Source of the DNA: Bacteroidales bacterium UBA755
GTDB taxonomy: Bacteria > Bacteroidota > Bacteroidia > Bacteroidales > UBA932
DNA length: 5,809 nt
Direction: 5' to 3'
Assembly: GCA_002297815.1 (NCBI GenBank)
Contig: DBKH01000068.1
Location: forward strand, 1 to 5,809
Made by a program: the position numbers and the translations under genes. Below the pieces are notes generated by a model. That model searched no databases and had not been told where the DNA came from. It was given only the letters and a program-made list of their open reading frames with translations. Shown piece by piece: positions 1 through 5,809 of the stretch. The stretch's first letter is position 1. Each line of letters starts with the position of its first letter.

Positions 1-18
1 TTTCTGCGGAATTAAGGA

Positions 19-62
19 TTTCAAACGTTTTTAAGTTTAATTCAAGTTGAAAATTCTTGAAA
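19..62. promoter_or_regulatory. Candidate operator region: repeated TTCAA/TTGAA half-sites upstream of the promoter
   Basis: This A/T-rich stretch lies just upstream of the predicted -33 box. It contains TTTCAA at 19-24, the perfect 11-bp palindrome TTCAAGTTGAA at 41-51, and TTGAAA at both 47-52 and 57-62. The last two form a direct repeat with 10-bp spacing, about one helical turn. That geometry would suit a dimeric or tandem-binding activator such as a hybrid two-component or SusR-type regulator, classes known to control SusC/SusD operons. No regulator gene is in the window to pair with it. A/T-rich DNA produces such motifs by chance, so this is only a candidate. Confidence 0.3.
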
Positions 63-66
63 TAAT

Positions 67-98
67 TTTGCTTTTCTCTTTATAAAACGTTAAATTTG
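67..98 (+). promoter_or_regulatory. Bacteroidetes-type sigma-70 (sigma-ABfr) promoter for the SusC/SusD operon
   Basis: TTTG at 67-70 fits the -33 element and TAAATTTG at 91-98 fits the -7 element TAnnTTTG, with a 20-bp spacer. All three match the known Bacteroides housekeeping promoter pattern. Transcription would start at about 102-106, leaving a leader of roughly 90 nt before the ATG at 196. AACGTT at 86-91 abuts and overlaps the -7 box by one base, and the same hexamer occurs at 24-29 within AAACGTTT. The promoter call is an inference from sequence match and placement. Confidence 0.7.
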
Positions 99-110
99 CG
101 ACCTTAATTC

Positions 111-145
111 TAGCGCATCAAGCTACGCTGAATCAAGACTTGATT
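111..145 (+). promoter_or_regulatory. Structured 5' leader with palindrome and alternative hairpins
   Basis: AATCAAGACTTGATT at 131-145 is a perfect 15-bp palindrome (7+1+7). In RNA it would fold as a 6-bp stem with a GAC loop. ATCAAG also occurs at 117-122, exactly 15 bp before the copy at 132-137, so CTTGAT (139-144) could pair with either copy. A short further stem is possible between TAGCG (111-115) and CGCTG (126-130, with one G-U pair). It lies between the predicted transcription start and the SusC start codon. It could be a leader RNA element or a DNA operator. The stems are short and no U-run follows, so a classical terminator-attenuator is not supported. Confidence 0.35.
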
Positions 146-195
146 ATTAAAGACGCACATTAACAAACCATAAGTTAATACAAAACCATTATTAA

Positions 196-3100
196 ATGAA
201 AAAGAATCGCACTTACAAAGTAAACGCCTTTCTCATGATGCTGCTCGCGGGAACGCTGTCATTCAGCGCCTCCGCAGCCGTAAGTGAGTCCGGCTTACTG
301 TCCGAGGCGGCCGCTCAGCAGCAGCCCGTCAAGGGAACGATCGTTGATGTCAACGGCAACCCGATTCCGGGAGCGAGCGTGATGGTTCCGGGCACAACCA
401 CCGGTACCGTCACCCAGATTGACGGAACATTCTCACTCAACGTCACCGAAGGCACCAAGGTCGAAATTGGCTGCCTCGGCTACACCACCCTCACAATGGA
501 AGCCAAGAACGGCATGAAGGTCGTCCTCAAGGAAGACGCAATGATGCTGAGCGATGTTGTTGTCGTAGGTTATGGCACACAGAAGAAAGCTAACCTCACG
601 GGTGCCGTGTCTTCTGTCGATGTGTCCAAGACACTTGATGCCAAGCCAATAGCTTCCGTTGGGAAAGCTCTTCAAGGAGCTGTCCCAGGTCTTACCATTA
701 CTTCCACCAGTGGTAACATCAACGATGAGCCTACCATTGTAATCCGTGGTATCGGAACTCTCTCCAACAGTGGAAGATCGACTCCATTGTATATTGTTGA
801 TGGAGTTCCTATTGACAACATCTCTTACCTGAATCCTCAAGACATCGCTAACATCTCCGTGCTCAAGGATGCTGCTTCCGCCTCAATCTACGGTACAAGA
901 GCCGCATTCGGTGTCGTGATGATTACGACAAAATCAGCTAGCACGACTGAAAAGGCCGTTGTTTCGTATTCCAACAACATCGGTTGGAGCCGTGCCATCA
1001 ACCTGCCTAACTACCCTACAGTAAGGGAGCAGGTAATGCCATTCAATGATGCCAACAAGCGAATGGGACAGGATTGCGAGCTCTTCGGTATGTACACGGA
1101 CGGAGAAGACTTTCTTAACGCAGTTGATGCATGGCAGTCAAAGCACGGTGGAAAGGCAGGCTATCGTGAGATGATTGCCGGTGACGACTATATATTCGAC
1201 AGGAACGGTGTCGCGAATTATGTCGCAGACTGGGATGTCGTGGGCATCATGTTCAACAACGCGACTCCTTCCCAGAACCATACGCTCTCCGTTCAGGGTA
1301 CTAGCGGAAAGACAAACTACTACATGTCTCTTGGTGCAGTGAAGGAGCAGGGCCTTCTCAACTTCAACCCGGACAAGTCTAAAAAGTACACAGCGACTGT
1401 CAACGTGTCTAGTAAGATAAAGGACTGGCTTGAGATAGGTGCGAGGGTGAACTACTCCGAGAAGAAGTACGACTACCCTTATCTCCGTTCCAATACTTAT
1501 CAGTACATGTGGCGTTGGGGTTCATTCTTCGGCCCTTGGGGCTACATCAAGGATGCCAACGGTGACCAGTACGAGTGTCGGCAGGCTATTGGTTTCCGCA
1601 AGGGGGCAGGTGATGCCTACACCAAGTTTCACAATCTTCGGATCGGTGGATTCACAAAGATAGACATCACAAAGGGGCTCACCCTCAACGCTGACTACAC
1701 TTATACCTACAAGACCACACGTTATAAGGGAGTCGGTATCCCTGCGCAAGGATGGAACACATGGGGAGGATTCAAAGGTGTTGACAAGTCAACCCCTGGC
1801 ACTATCGGCAGCTCGACATCATTCGTTGAGACAAGTCGTTCATTCTACAACAACTACGTGCTCAATATTTACGGAAACTATGCCCTCGATCTTGGAGAGA
1901 AGAATCATTTTAACTTCATGGCCGGTTTTAACGCTGACGAGGATGAGTACGAGTATCTCTACTATGAGAACCATGACATCATGGATTACAATCTTCCAGA
2001 GTTGGCTCTCACTCCGACATTCTACTCCTACAGCCAGTCTCACACCCACTCCGGATCGGCCGGTTTCTTCGGAAGAATCAACTACAACTACGCTGACAAG
2101 CTCCTCGTCGAGCTCAACGGCCGTTACGATGGTTCATCCAAGTTCCCTCAGAACTCTCGCTGGGCTTTCTTCCCATCTGCCTCAGCAGGCTACCGCATTT
2201 CACAGGAGAACTTCTGGAGTCCTATCAAGCATATCGTGAACAACGCAAAAATTCGCGCTTCATATGGTGAGATTGGAAACCAGGAAATCGGGAACAACAT
2301 GTTCCTTGAGACCATGTCAAAGAAATCCAATGGAGTCAATTGGCTTGGAACAGGCAAAGAGAAATACAGCTATTTCACAATGCCTTCACTCGTTTCAGCT
2401 GATCTGACATGGGAGACCATCGCCACAACAAACATCGGAGTTGACCTTGGATTCCTAAACGGTGACCTCAACGTCACTTTCGATTGGTTCCAGAGAACCA
2501 CACGTGACATGCTCGCTCCTGGTCAGACAATGCCTTCAATCCTTGGTACTTCGGCCGCTTACGAGAACGGTGGAGAACTTAGGACAAGGGGATGGGAACT
2601 TACTCTCGACTATCACCACATGTTCGAGAATGGACTTTCCATCTATGCCATCGGTAACCTTTCCGACTACAAGACTGTCATAACCAAATGGGACAATGAC
2701 AGCCCTCAGCTCAACACTAAGTACTCTGGCAAGGTTTACGGACAGATCTGGGGATTTGAGACTGATCGTTACTTCACTTCAGAAGATGACGTAAAGAACT
2801 CTCCAAGCCAGAAGCTCCTTGAATCTGGCACATTCACTTATGGTCCTGGCGACATCAAGTTCAAGGATCTTGACGGAGATGGCGAGATCACGTGGGGCGA
2901 GGGTACAGAAGAAAAACACGGAGACCTTAAGGTTATCGGTAACATCACTCCACGCTATCAGTATTCTCTCCGTCTCGGAGGCGCATGGAAAGGATTTGAT
3001 CTCGACATGTACTTCCAGGGTGTCGGTAAGAGAGACTATTGGTCAACCTCTGCGTTCGTGATTCCTTTCTCCAGAGGAACCGACGCCATCTACTCAACGC

Positions 3101-3522
3101 AGACAAGCTACGTTTCCGAGGCTGATGTCAAAGCTGGCAATATTGACCAGTCCAAGACATATCCTCGCATGTTCGGTGGCAACGGAGCCAGAGGCCAGAT
3201 GTCAAGCAACATCCAGGAATATGGTGGAAAATACAACTTCTATCCTCAGACAAAATACCTCCTCAACATGGCGTACCTTCGCCTCAAGAACATCACAGTC
3301 GGTTACACAATCCCTGAGTTCATCACAGACAAGGTGGCCATTGAGAAGGTTAGGGTATATGTGAATGTGAACAACGCTCTTGACATCATCAACCACACGA
3401 AGAAGTACGGTATCGACCCTGAAATCGGAAAGGGTGAAGGAACAAGTGCTGACGCTGGCGCGTTTGGACGTACCGACCCTTACTACCGTACGATATCTTG
3501 TGGTGTACAGATCACTTTTTAA
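196..3522 (+). CDS. SusC/RagA family TonB-linked outer-membrane transporter
   Basis: A complete 1108-aa TonB-dependent transporter, within the usual length for SusC-like proteins. It is predicted to import glycans or another large ligand across the outer membrane together with the SusD-like lipoprotein encoded next. A signal peptide spans about residues 1-28 (MKKNRTYK, hydrophobic core, cleavage near SASAA). A carboxypeptidase-regulatory-like beta-sandwich follows at about 45-115 (VKGTIVDVNGNPIPGASV). The TonB-box region is DVVVVGYGTQKK at 120-131. The plug covers about 130-247, with LYIVDGVPI at 198-206 and VLKDAASASIYGTRAAFGVV at 222-241, both family signatures. The rest is the beta-barrel. 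It includes GDIKFKDLDGDGEI at 885-898, an Asp-rich loop typical of SusC, and ends in Phe (CGVQITF), as expected for BAM-assembled barrels. There is no STN domain, so no direct sign of sigma/anti-sigma signalling. The start is set by the signal peptide; no Shine-Dalgarno precedes it and the upstream bases are A/T-rich. Bases 241-420 are about 63% G+C by hand count, clearly above the following sequence. The substrate is not predictable from this sequence. Confidence 0.97.
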   Translation: MKKNRTYKVNAFLMMLLAGTLSFSASAAVSESGLLSEAAAQQQPVKGTIVDVNGNPIPGASVMVPGTTTGTVTQIDGTFSLNVTEGTKVEIGCLGYTTLTMEAKNGMKVVLKEDAMMLSDVVVVGYGTQKKANLTGAVSSVDVSKTLDAKPIASVGKALQGAVPGLTITSTSGNINDEPTIVIRGIGTLSNSGRSTPLYIVDGVPIDNISYLNPQDIANISVLKDAASASIYGTRAAFGVVMITTKSASTTEKAVVSYSNNIGWSRAINLPNYPTVREQVMPFNDANKRMGQDCELFGMYTDGEDFLNAVDAWQSKHGGKAGYREMIAGDDYIFDRNGVANYVADWDVVGIMFNNATPSQNHTLSVQGTSGKTNYYMSLGAVKEQGLLNFNPDKSKKYTATVNVSSKIKDWLEIGARVNYSEKKYDYPYLRSNTYQYMWRWGSFFGPWGYIKDANGDQYECRQAIGFRKGAGDAYTKFHNLRIGGFTKIDITKGLTLNADYTYTYKTTRYKGVGIPAQGWNTWGGFKGVDKSTPGTIGSSTSFVETSRSFYNNYVLNIYGNYALDLGEKNHFNFMAGFNADEDEYEYLYYENHDIMDYNLPELALTPTFYSYSQSHTHSGSAGFFGRINYNYADKLLVELNGRYDGSSKFPQNSRWAFFPSASAGYRISQENFWSPIKHIVNNAKIRASYGEIGNQEIGNNMFLETMSKKSNGVNWLGTGKEKYSYFTMPSLVSADLTWETIATTNIGVDLGFLNGDLNVTFDWFQRTTRDMLAPGQTMPSILGTSAAYENGGELRTRGWELTLDYHHMFENGLSIYAIGNLSDYKTVITKWDNDSPQLNTKYSGKVYGQIWGFETDRYFTSEDDVKNSPSQKLLESGTFTYGPGDIKFKDLDGDGEITWGEGTEEKHGDLKVIGNITPRYQYSLRLGGAWKGFDLDMYFQGVGKRDYWSTSAFVIPFSRGTDAIYSTQTSYVSEADVKAGNIDQSKTYPRMFGGNGARGQMSSNIQEYGGKYNFYPQTKYLLNMAYLRLKNITVGYTIPEFITDKVAIEKVRVYVNVNNALDIINHTKKYGIDPEIGKGEGTSADAGAFGRTDPYYRTISCGVQITF

Positions 3523-3545
3523 CTAGAAAACGATCATAGATAATT

Positions 3546-5273
3546 ATGAAAAAGAACATTATCATATCTTTGATGTTGTCATCAGCCATGTTCATTGGCT
3601 GCGACAATGTCCTTGACAAGCAGCCTCTCGACAGTTTCACCAATGACAATTTTTGGACAAAAGAGGCCAATGTTGAGATGTATGCCAATTACTTCTACGC
3701 AGAGTGGACGGGCTACGGCAACGCAGGAGGTAGCGGAAGCTATTACTATCCTACCCTCAACGACAACCAGGTGGGATCATCTTTCTCTACATTCACCAAG
3801 TCTATTCCAGGCAACTCAGGCACATGGAACTCATGTTACACCGAGATCCGCAGGGCCAACATCATGATTGAGAAGATTCCAGGAATCTCTACCATGAATG
3901 ACGCTGCAAAGAACAACTGGCTTGGTATCGCAAGGCTCTACCGTGCATGGCAGCACTACTGCCTTGTACGCACATTCGGAGACTGTGTTTGGGTTGATAA
4001 GGCACTTGATGTCACTGCTGAGGACAAAGAGAAGTACCTCTATGCCGCCCGTCAGGATAGGGATGCCGTTATGGATAACATACTTGAGGACCTTAACTTC
4101 TCTATAGCTAACATCACCAAGAATGCCAGCTCCAGAACAGCTTACAACGCTGCCGTGGCTCAGGCGATGAAAGCTGAGATCTGCCTCTACGAAGGAACTT
4201 TCTGCAAATATCGCTCTAGCACTGATGGACAGAAAGCCGCTGACCCCTCACGAGCGCAGAAATACCTTCAGGAGTGCAAGACTGCATGCGAGGCCATCAT
4301 GGGTAACTCTATGTACAAGCTAAATGGAGACTATCAGGCCAATTACAACTCTCTTGACCTTGCCGGTAACACTGAGATGATCATGTACAAGAAATATCTT
4401 GTAGGAGTATTGCTCCACTCTCTGATCGACTACACATGTTCCTCTACACAGATGAGTGGAATGTCCAAGGCTGCATTTGATTCATATCTCTTCACAGACG
4501 GCCTTCCTAAGGCTATCACAAAGATGGACACAAACGATCATGGTGTGGAGTTCAAGGGCGATGACGGACAGCAGAAGCTCAACATTGAGAATGTGCTGGC
4601 CACACGTGACCCACGTCTTGCCGCTCAGATTGACCCAGTGCTCCTTTACCCTGGCAATGGTTACACCCGTTTCGGTGAAGGTATGGTTTCCACCTCATCT
4701 TCCGGTTACGGAGTTTACAAATTTGACAATTCAAGCATTCCTACCAACTTCAGAAACCAGACCAGCAGCAACGAAACTGACGCTCCTATTTTCTGGTTAG
4801 CCGAGATTTATCTTGACTATGCCGAGGCTTGCGCGGAACTTGGCAACTGCACGCAGTCTGATCTTGACAAGTCTATCAACCTTCTCCGCAAAAGAGTCGG
4901 CATGCCGGACATGAATGTGAATCCACAGGCGGATCCGGCCAACAACATGGGCGTAAGCAACCTCATCTGGGAAATCCGCCGTGAGCGCCGTGTCGAGCTA
5001 ATGTATGACAAGAATGACCGCTACTGGAGTCTCATCCGTTGGCATCAACTTGACAAGCTTGATTCTCAAAAATATCCTGACATCTTCAAGGGCGCATGGG
5101 TTGGTACTATCAAGGCAGAAGCCAAGGTTGACGAGAATGGCTACATTGATGCGGCAAAGGGTGACTACGGAACACGTGTTTACGATCCTAAGAACTATCT
5201 TGAGCCTATCCCATCTGGTCAGTCAGATCTAAATCCGAAACTTCTCCCTAACAACTACGGTTGGGACAAGTAA
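3546..5273 (+). CDS. SusD/RagB family nutrient-binding outer-membrane lipoprotein
   Basis: A complete 575-aa SusD-like lipoprotein, the extracellular ligand-binding lid for the SusC-like barrel encoded 23 bp upstream. The signal peptide ends in a lipobox-like FIGC with lipidated Cys19. It is followed by DNVLDKQPLDSFTNDNFW, the characteristic mature start of the family. Helical TPR-like segments span about 95-260, including EIRRANIMIEKIP (100-112), ARLYRAWQHYCLVRTFGD (129-146) and AYNAAVAQAMKAEICLYEG (199-217). Conserved C-terminal (RagB/SusD) features are DSYLFTDGLP (312-321), TRDPRL (353-358), WLAEIYLDYAEACAELG (417-433), LLRKRVGMP (446-454), IRRERRVELMYDKNDRYWSL (477-496) and the ending YLEPIPSGQSDLNPKL (551-566). 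The aromatic, Gly-rich stretch at 56-70 could contribute to ligand binding, but this is a guess. The gene has no Shine-Dalgarno and shares the first 11 bases (ATGAAAAAGAA) with its upstream partner. The short gap implies cotranscription. The ligand is unknown. Confidence 0.97.
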   Translation: MKKNIIISLMLSSAMFIGCDNVLDKQPLDSFTNDNFWTKEANVEMYANYFYAEWTGYGNAGGSGSYYYPTLNDNQVGSSFSTFTKSIPGNSGTWNSCYTEIRRANIMIEKIPGISTMNDAAKNNWLGIARLYRAWQHYCLVRTFGDCVWVDKALDVTAEDKEKYLYAARQDRDAVMDNILEDLNFSIANITKNASSRTAYNAAVAQAMKAEICLYEGTFCKYRSSTDGQKAADPSRAQKYLQECKTACEAIMGNSMYKLNGDYQANYNSLDLAGNTEMIMYKKYLVGVLLHSLIDYTCSSTQMSGMSKAAFDSYLFTDGLPKAITKMDTNDHGVEFKGDDGQQKLNIENVLATRDPRLAAQIDPVLLYPGNGYTRFGEGMVSTSSSGYGVYKFDNSSIPTNFRNQTSSNETDAPIFWLAEIYLDYAEACAELGNCTQSDLDKSINLLRKRVGMPDMNVNPQADPANNMGVSNLIWEIRRERRVELMYDKNDRYWSLIRWHQLDKLDSQKYPDIFKGAWVGTIKAEAKVDENGYIDAAKGDYGTRVYDPKNYLEPIPSGQSDLNPKLLPNNYGWDK

Positions 5274-5302
5274 TATTCAAATCTTCTGAAATAAACTCTC
5301 AC

Positions 5303-5333
5303 AAGCGTGGCCGGATATCCCTCGACCACGCTT
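5303..5333 (+). terminator. Hairpin, probable transcription terminator after the SusD-like gene
   Basis: AAGCGTGG (5303-5310) and CCACGCTT (5326-5333) form a perfect 8-bp stem. After one C/A mismatch, three further pairs (CGG with TCG, including one G-U) extend it, leaving a loop of about 7 nt. It begins 29 bp after the SusD-like stop codon and is followed on the plus strand by AATTGTTATAAAT, a weak T-rich run. It lies between two convergent genes, so it may also stop minus-strand transcription, but the minus-strand T-run beyond it is also weak. The hairpin itself is plainly visible; its role as a terminator is inferred from position. Confidence 0.6.
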
Positions 5334-5419
5334 AATTGTTATAAATCACATGAACATTATAAAGGACTTCGATCCTAAGACATGACAGTAACGTCACGCC
5401 AGGCCCGTTTGGTTGAAAA
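5334..5419. other. Short convergent intergenic segment, no gene seen
   Basis: This spacer lies between the hairpin and the stop codon of the minus-strand gene. The only plus-strand reading frames are an 11-codon ORF at 5351-5386 and the start of a frame that runs antisense through the repeat array. Neither looks like a gene. No promoter, RNA gene or insertion-sequence end was recognised. Confidence 0.5.
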
Positions 5420-5809
5420 CTACCCCTGCGAAAGTGACTTTATCCGTTCAAGTGACAGGCCTGCAACTTGTGCTATCTGCTCGACAGGCATGCCGAGTGC
5501 TAGCAATGACTTGGCGACATCAGCCATGGCGGCATCGCGTCCTTCGGCTATTCCCTCAGCCATGCCCTCTGCTCTGCCTTCTACCCGACCTTCTGCCCGA
5601 CCCTCTGCCCGACCCTCGGCTCTGCCCTCGGCTTTTCCTTTCTCCATACCCTCCTTGAGACCAGATCTATAGCCTTGCTGCTTGGCACCCTCTATGTAGG
5701 GACGCATCTCTTTCTCTGTCAACATAACACTGAAATAGTTATCAATCTCGTTGTCGTCCAGGCCGCTTACACGCATCGCCTTCTCCAATCTGCCAAACCG
5801 CTCGTCATC
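5420..5809 (-). CDS. Rpn / PD-(D/E)XK nuclease family 'transposase', C-terminal part only (5' end outside window)
   Basis: A partial gene: the minus-strand frame is open to the window edge (reading DDERFGRLEKAM...), so the true start lies beyond 5809. The first possible start inside is only a TTG at 5786-5788 and is probably internal. The 129 visible residues show, in order, a helical segment (SGLDDNEIDNYFSVMLTEKE), a region with glycine every fourth residue, eight K/R/M/I-A/V-E-G tetrads (5540-5635), and a terminal helix-turn-helix-like stretch (LLALGMPVEQIAQVAGLSLE), ending at TAG 5420-5422. This arrangement is characteristic of the C-terminus of Rpn (recombination-promoting nuclease) proteins, commonly annotated as PD-(D/E)XK nuclease family transposases. 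In the full protein an N-terminal metal-dependent nuclease domain cuts DNA; its catalytic residues are not visible here. Studied enterobacterial members act in phage defence and are restrained by a separately translated C-terminal fragment. The gene converges on the SusC/SusD operon and is unlikely to share its function. Another protein carrying a similar repeat helix cannot be fully excluded. Confidence 0.8.
   Translation of the reverse strand, partial: DDERFGRLEKAMRVSGLDDNEIDNYFSVMLTEKEMRPYIEGAKQQGYRSGLKEGMEKGKAEGRAEGRAEGRAEGRVEGRAEGMAEGIAEGRDAAMADVAKSLLALGMPVEQIAQVAGLSLERIKSLSQG
5540..5635 (-). repeat. Tandem array of eight 12-bp units encoding (K/R/M/I)(A/V)EG
   Basis: On the minus strand eight consecutive 12-bp units, all in register with the codons, encode KAEG, RAEG, RAEG, RAEG, RVEG, RAEG, MAEG and IAEG. 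The two best-matched units, CGGGCAGAGGGT and CGGGCAGAAGGT, differ at one base. Degenerate tetrads (LKEG, MEKG) continue the four-residue glycine period towards the N-terminus. The unit is a multiple of three, so gain or loss of copies would lengthen or shorten a helix without breaking the frame. The same repeat read on the plus strand gives a meaningless Pro-Ser-Ala-Arg frame. Confidence 0.9.

Noticed and set aside
433..840. Minus-strand frame of 135 codons within the SusC-like gene
   Set aside because: It lies wholly antisense to the carboxypeptidase-regulatory and plug region of a well-supported gene and shows no recognisable domain or start context.
1778..2239. Plus-strand frame of 153 codons, very rich in Ser and Thr
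   Set aside because: It is an out-of-frame shadow of the SusC-like barrel region; the Ser/Thr richness reflects frame-shifted codons rather than a real protein.
2869..2901. DLDGDG Asp-rich loop in the SusC-like protein as a novel calcium-binding EF-hand
   Set aside because: Comparable D-x-(N/D)-G-D-G loops are common in SusC-family barrels, so it is an ordinary family feature rather than a new domain.
4456..4800. Plus-strand frame of 114 codons within the SusD-like gene
   Set aside because: It is a shadow in another frame of the conserved RagB/SusD C-terminal domain, with no domain of its own.
5313..5320. GGATATCC palindrome in the loop region of the 5303-5333 hairpin as a separate operator or recombination site
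   Set aside because: An 8-bp palindrome can arise by chance, and no second copy or site-specific recombinase is visible in the window.
5382..5672. Plus-strand frame of 96 codons with repeated Pro-Ser-Ala-Arg
   Set aside because: It is the antisense reading of the 12-bp repeat array in the Rpn-like gene. The low-complexity content comes entirely from the opposite-strand repeats, and it lacks a signal peptide or known domain.
5786..5788. TTG as the start codon of the minus-strand Rpn-like gene
   Set aside because: The frame stays open for seven more codons to the window edge and the protein family has a large N-terminal nuclease domain, so the gene is cut by the window and this codon is better read as internal Leu.

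Overview
The window comes from a member of the Bacteroidota, most likely a gut-type Bacteroidales such as Bacteroides, Prevotella or Muribaculaceae; the sequence alone does not settle the genus. The evidence is an adjacent SusC-like/SusD-like pair, a Bacteroidetes-type promoter (TTTG, 20 bp, TAAATTTG), A/T-rich gene starts without Shine-Dalgarno sequences, and an Rpn-like protein tail of a kind common in this phylum.

Layout. Bases 1-195 are a regulatory leader. It holds repeated TTCAA/TTGAA half-sites (19-62), a well-spaced promoter (67-98) and a transcribed leader of roughly 90 nt with a 15-bp palindrome and a repeated ATCAAG that can form two competing hairpins. Bases 196-3522 encode a full-length SusC/RagA-type TonB-dependent outer-membrane transporter of 1108 aa. 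After a 23-bp gap, bases 3546-5273 encode its SusD/RagB-type surface lipoprotein partner of 575 aa. A hairpin at 5303-5333 probably ends the operon. From the right edge, a convergent gene on the minus strand runs to 5420. Only its C-terminal 129 codons are present. They match the tail of an Rpn / PD-(D/E)XK nuclease family 'transposase', with eight perfect-period tetrapeptide repeats (K/R/M/I-A/V-E-G).

How the genes work together. The SusD-like lipoprotein should sit as a lid on the extracellular face of the SusC-like barrel. The pair would capture an oligosaccharide or another large nutrient and import it with TonB/ExbBD energy. No glycoside hydrolase, sulfatase, protease or regulator is visible here, so the substrate cannot be named. 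The convergent Rpn-like gene closes the locus on the right, so any enzymes for this system must lie to the left or elsewhere.

The most interesting part is the right edge. The Rpn-like tail carries the variable four-residue repeat helix that, in characterised enterobacterial Rpn proteins, belongs to a separately translated inhibitor encoded inside the nuclease gene. The nuclease domain is outside the window, so that interpretation is a hypothesis.
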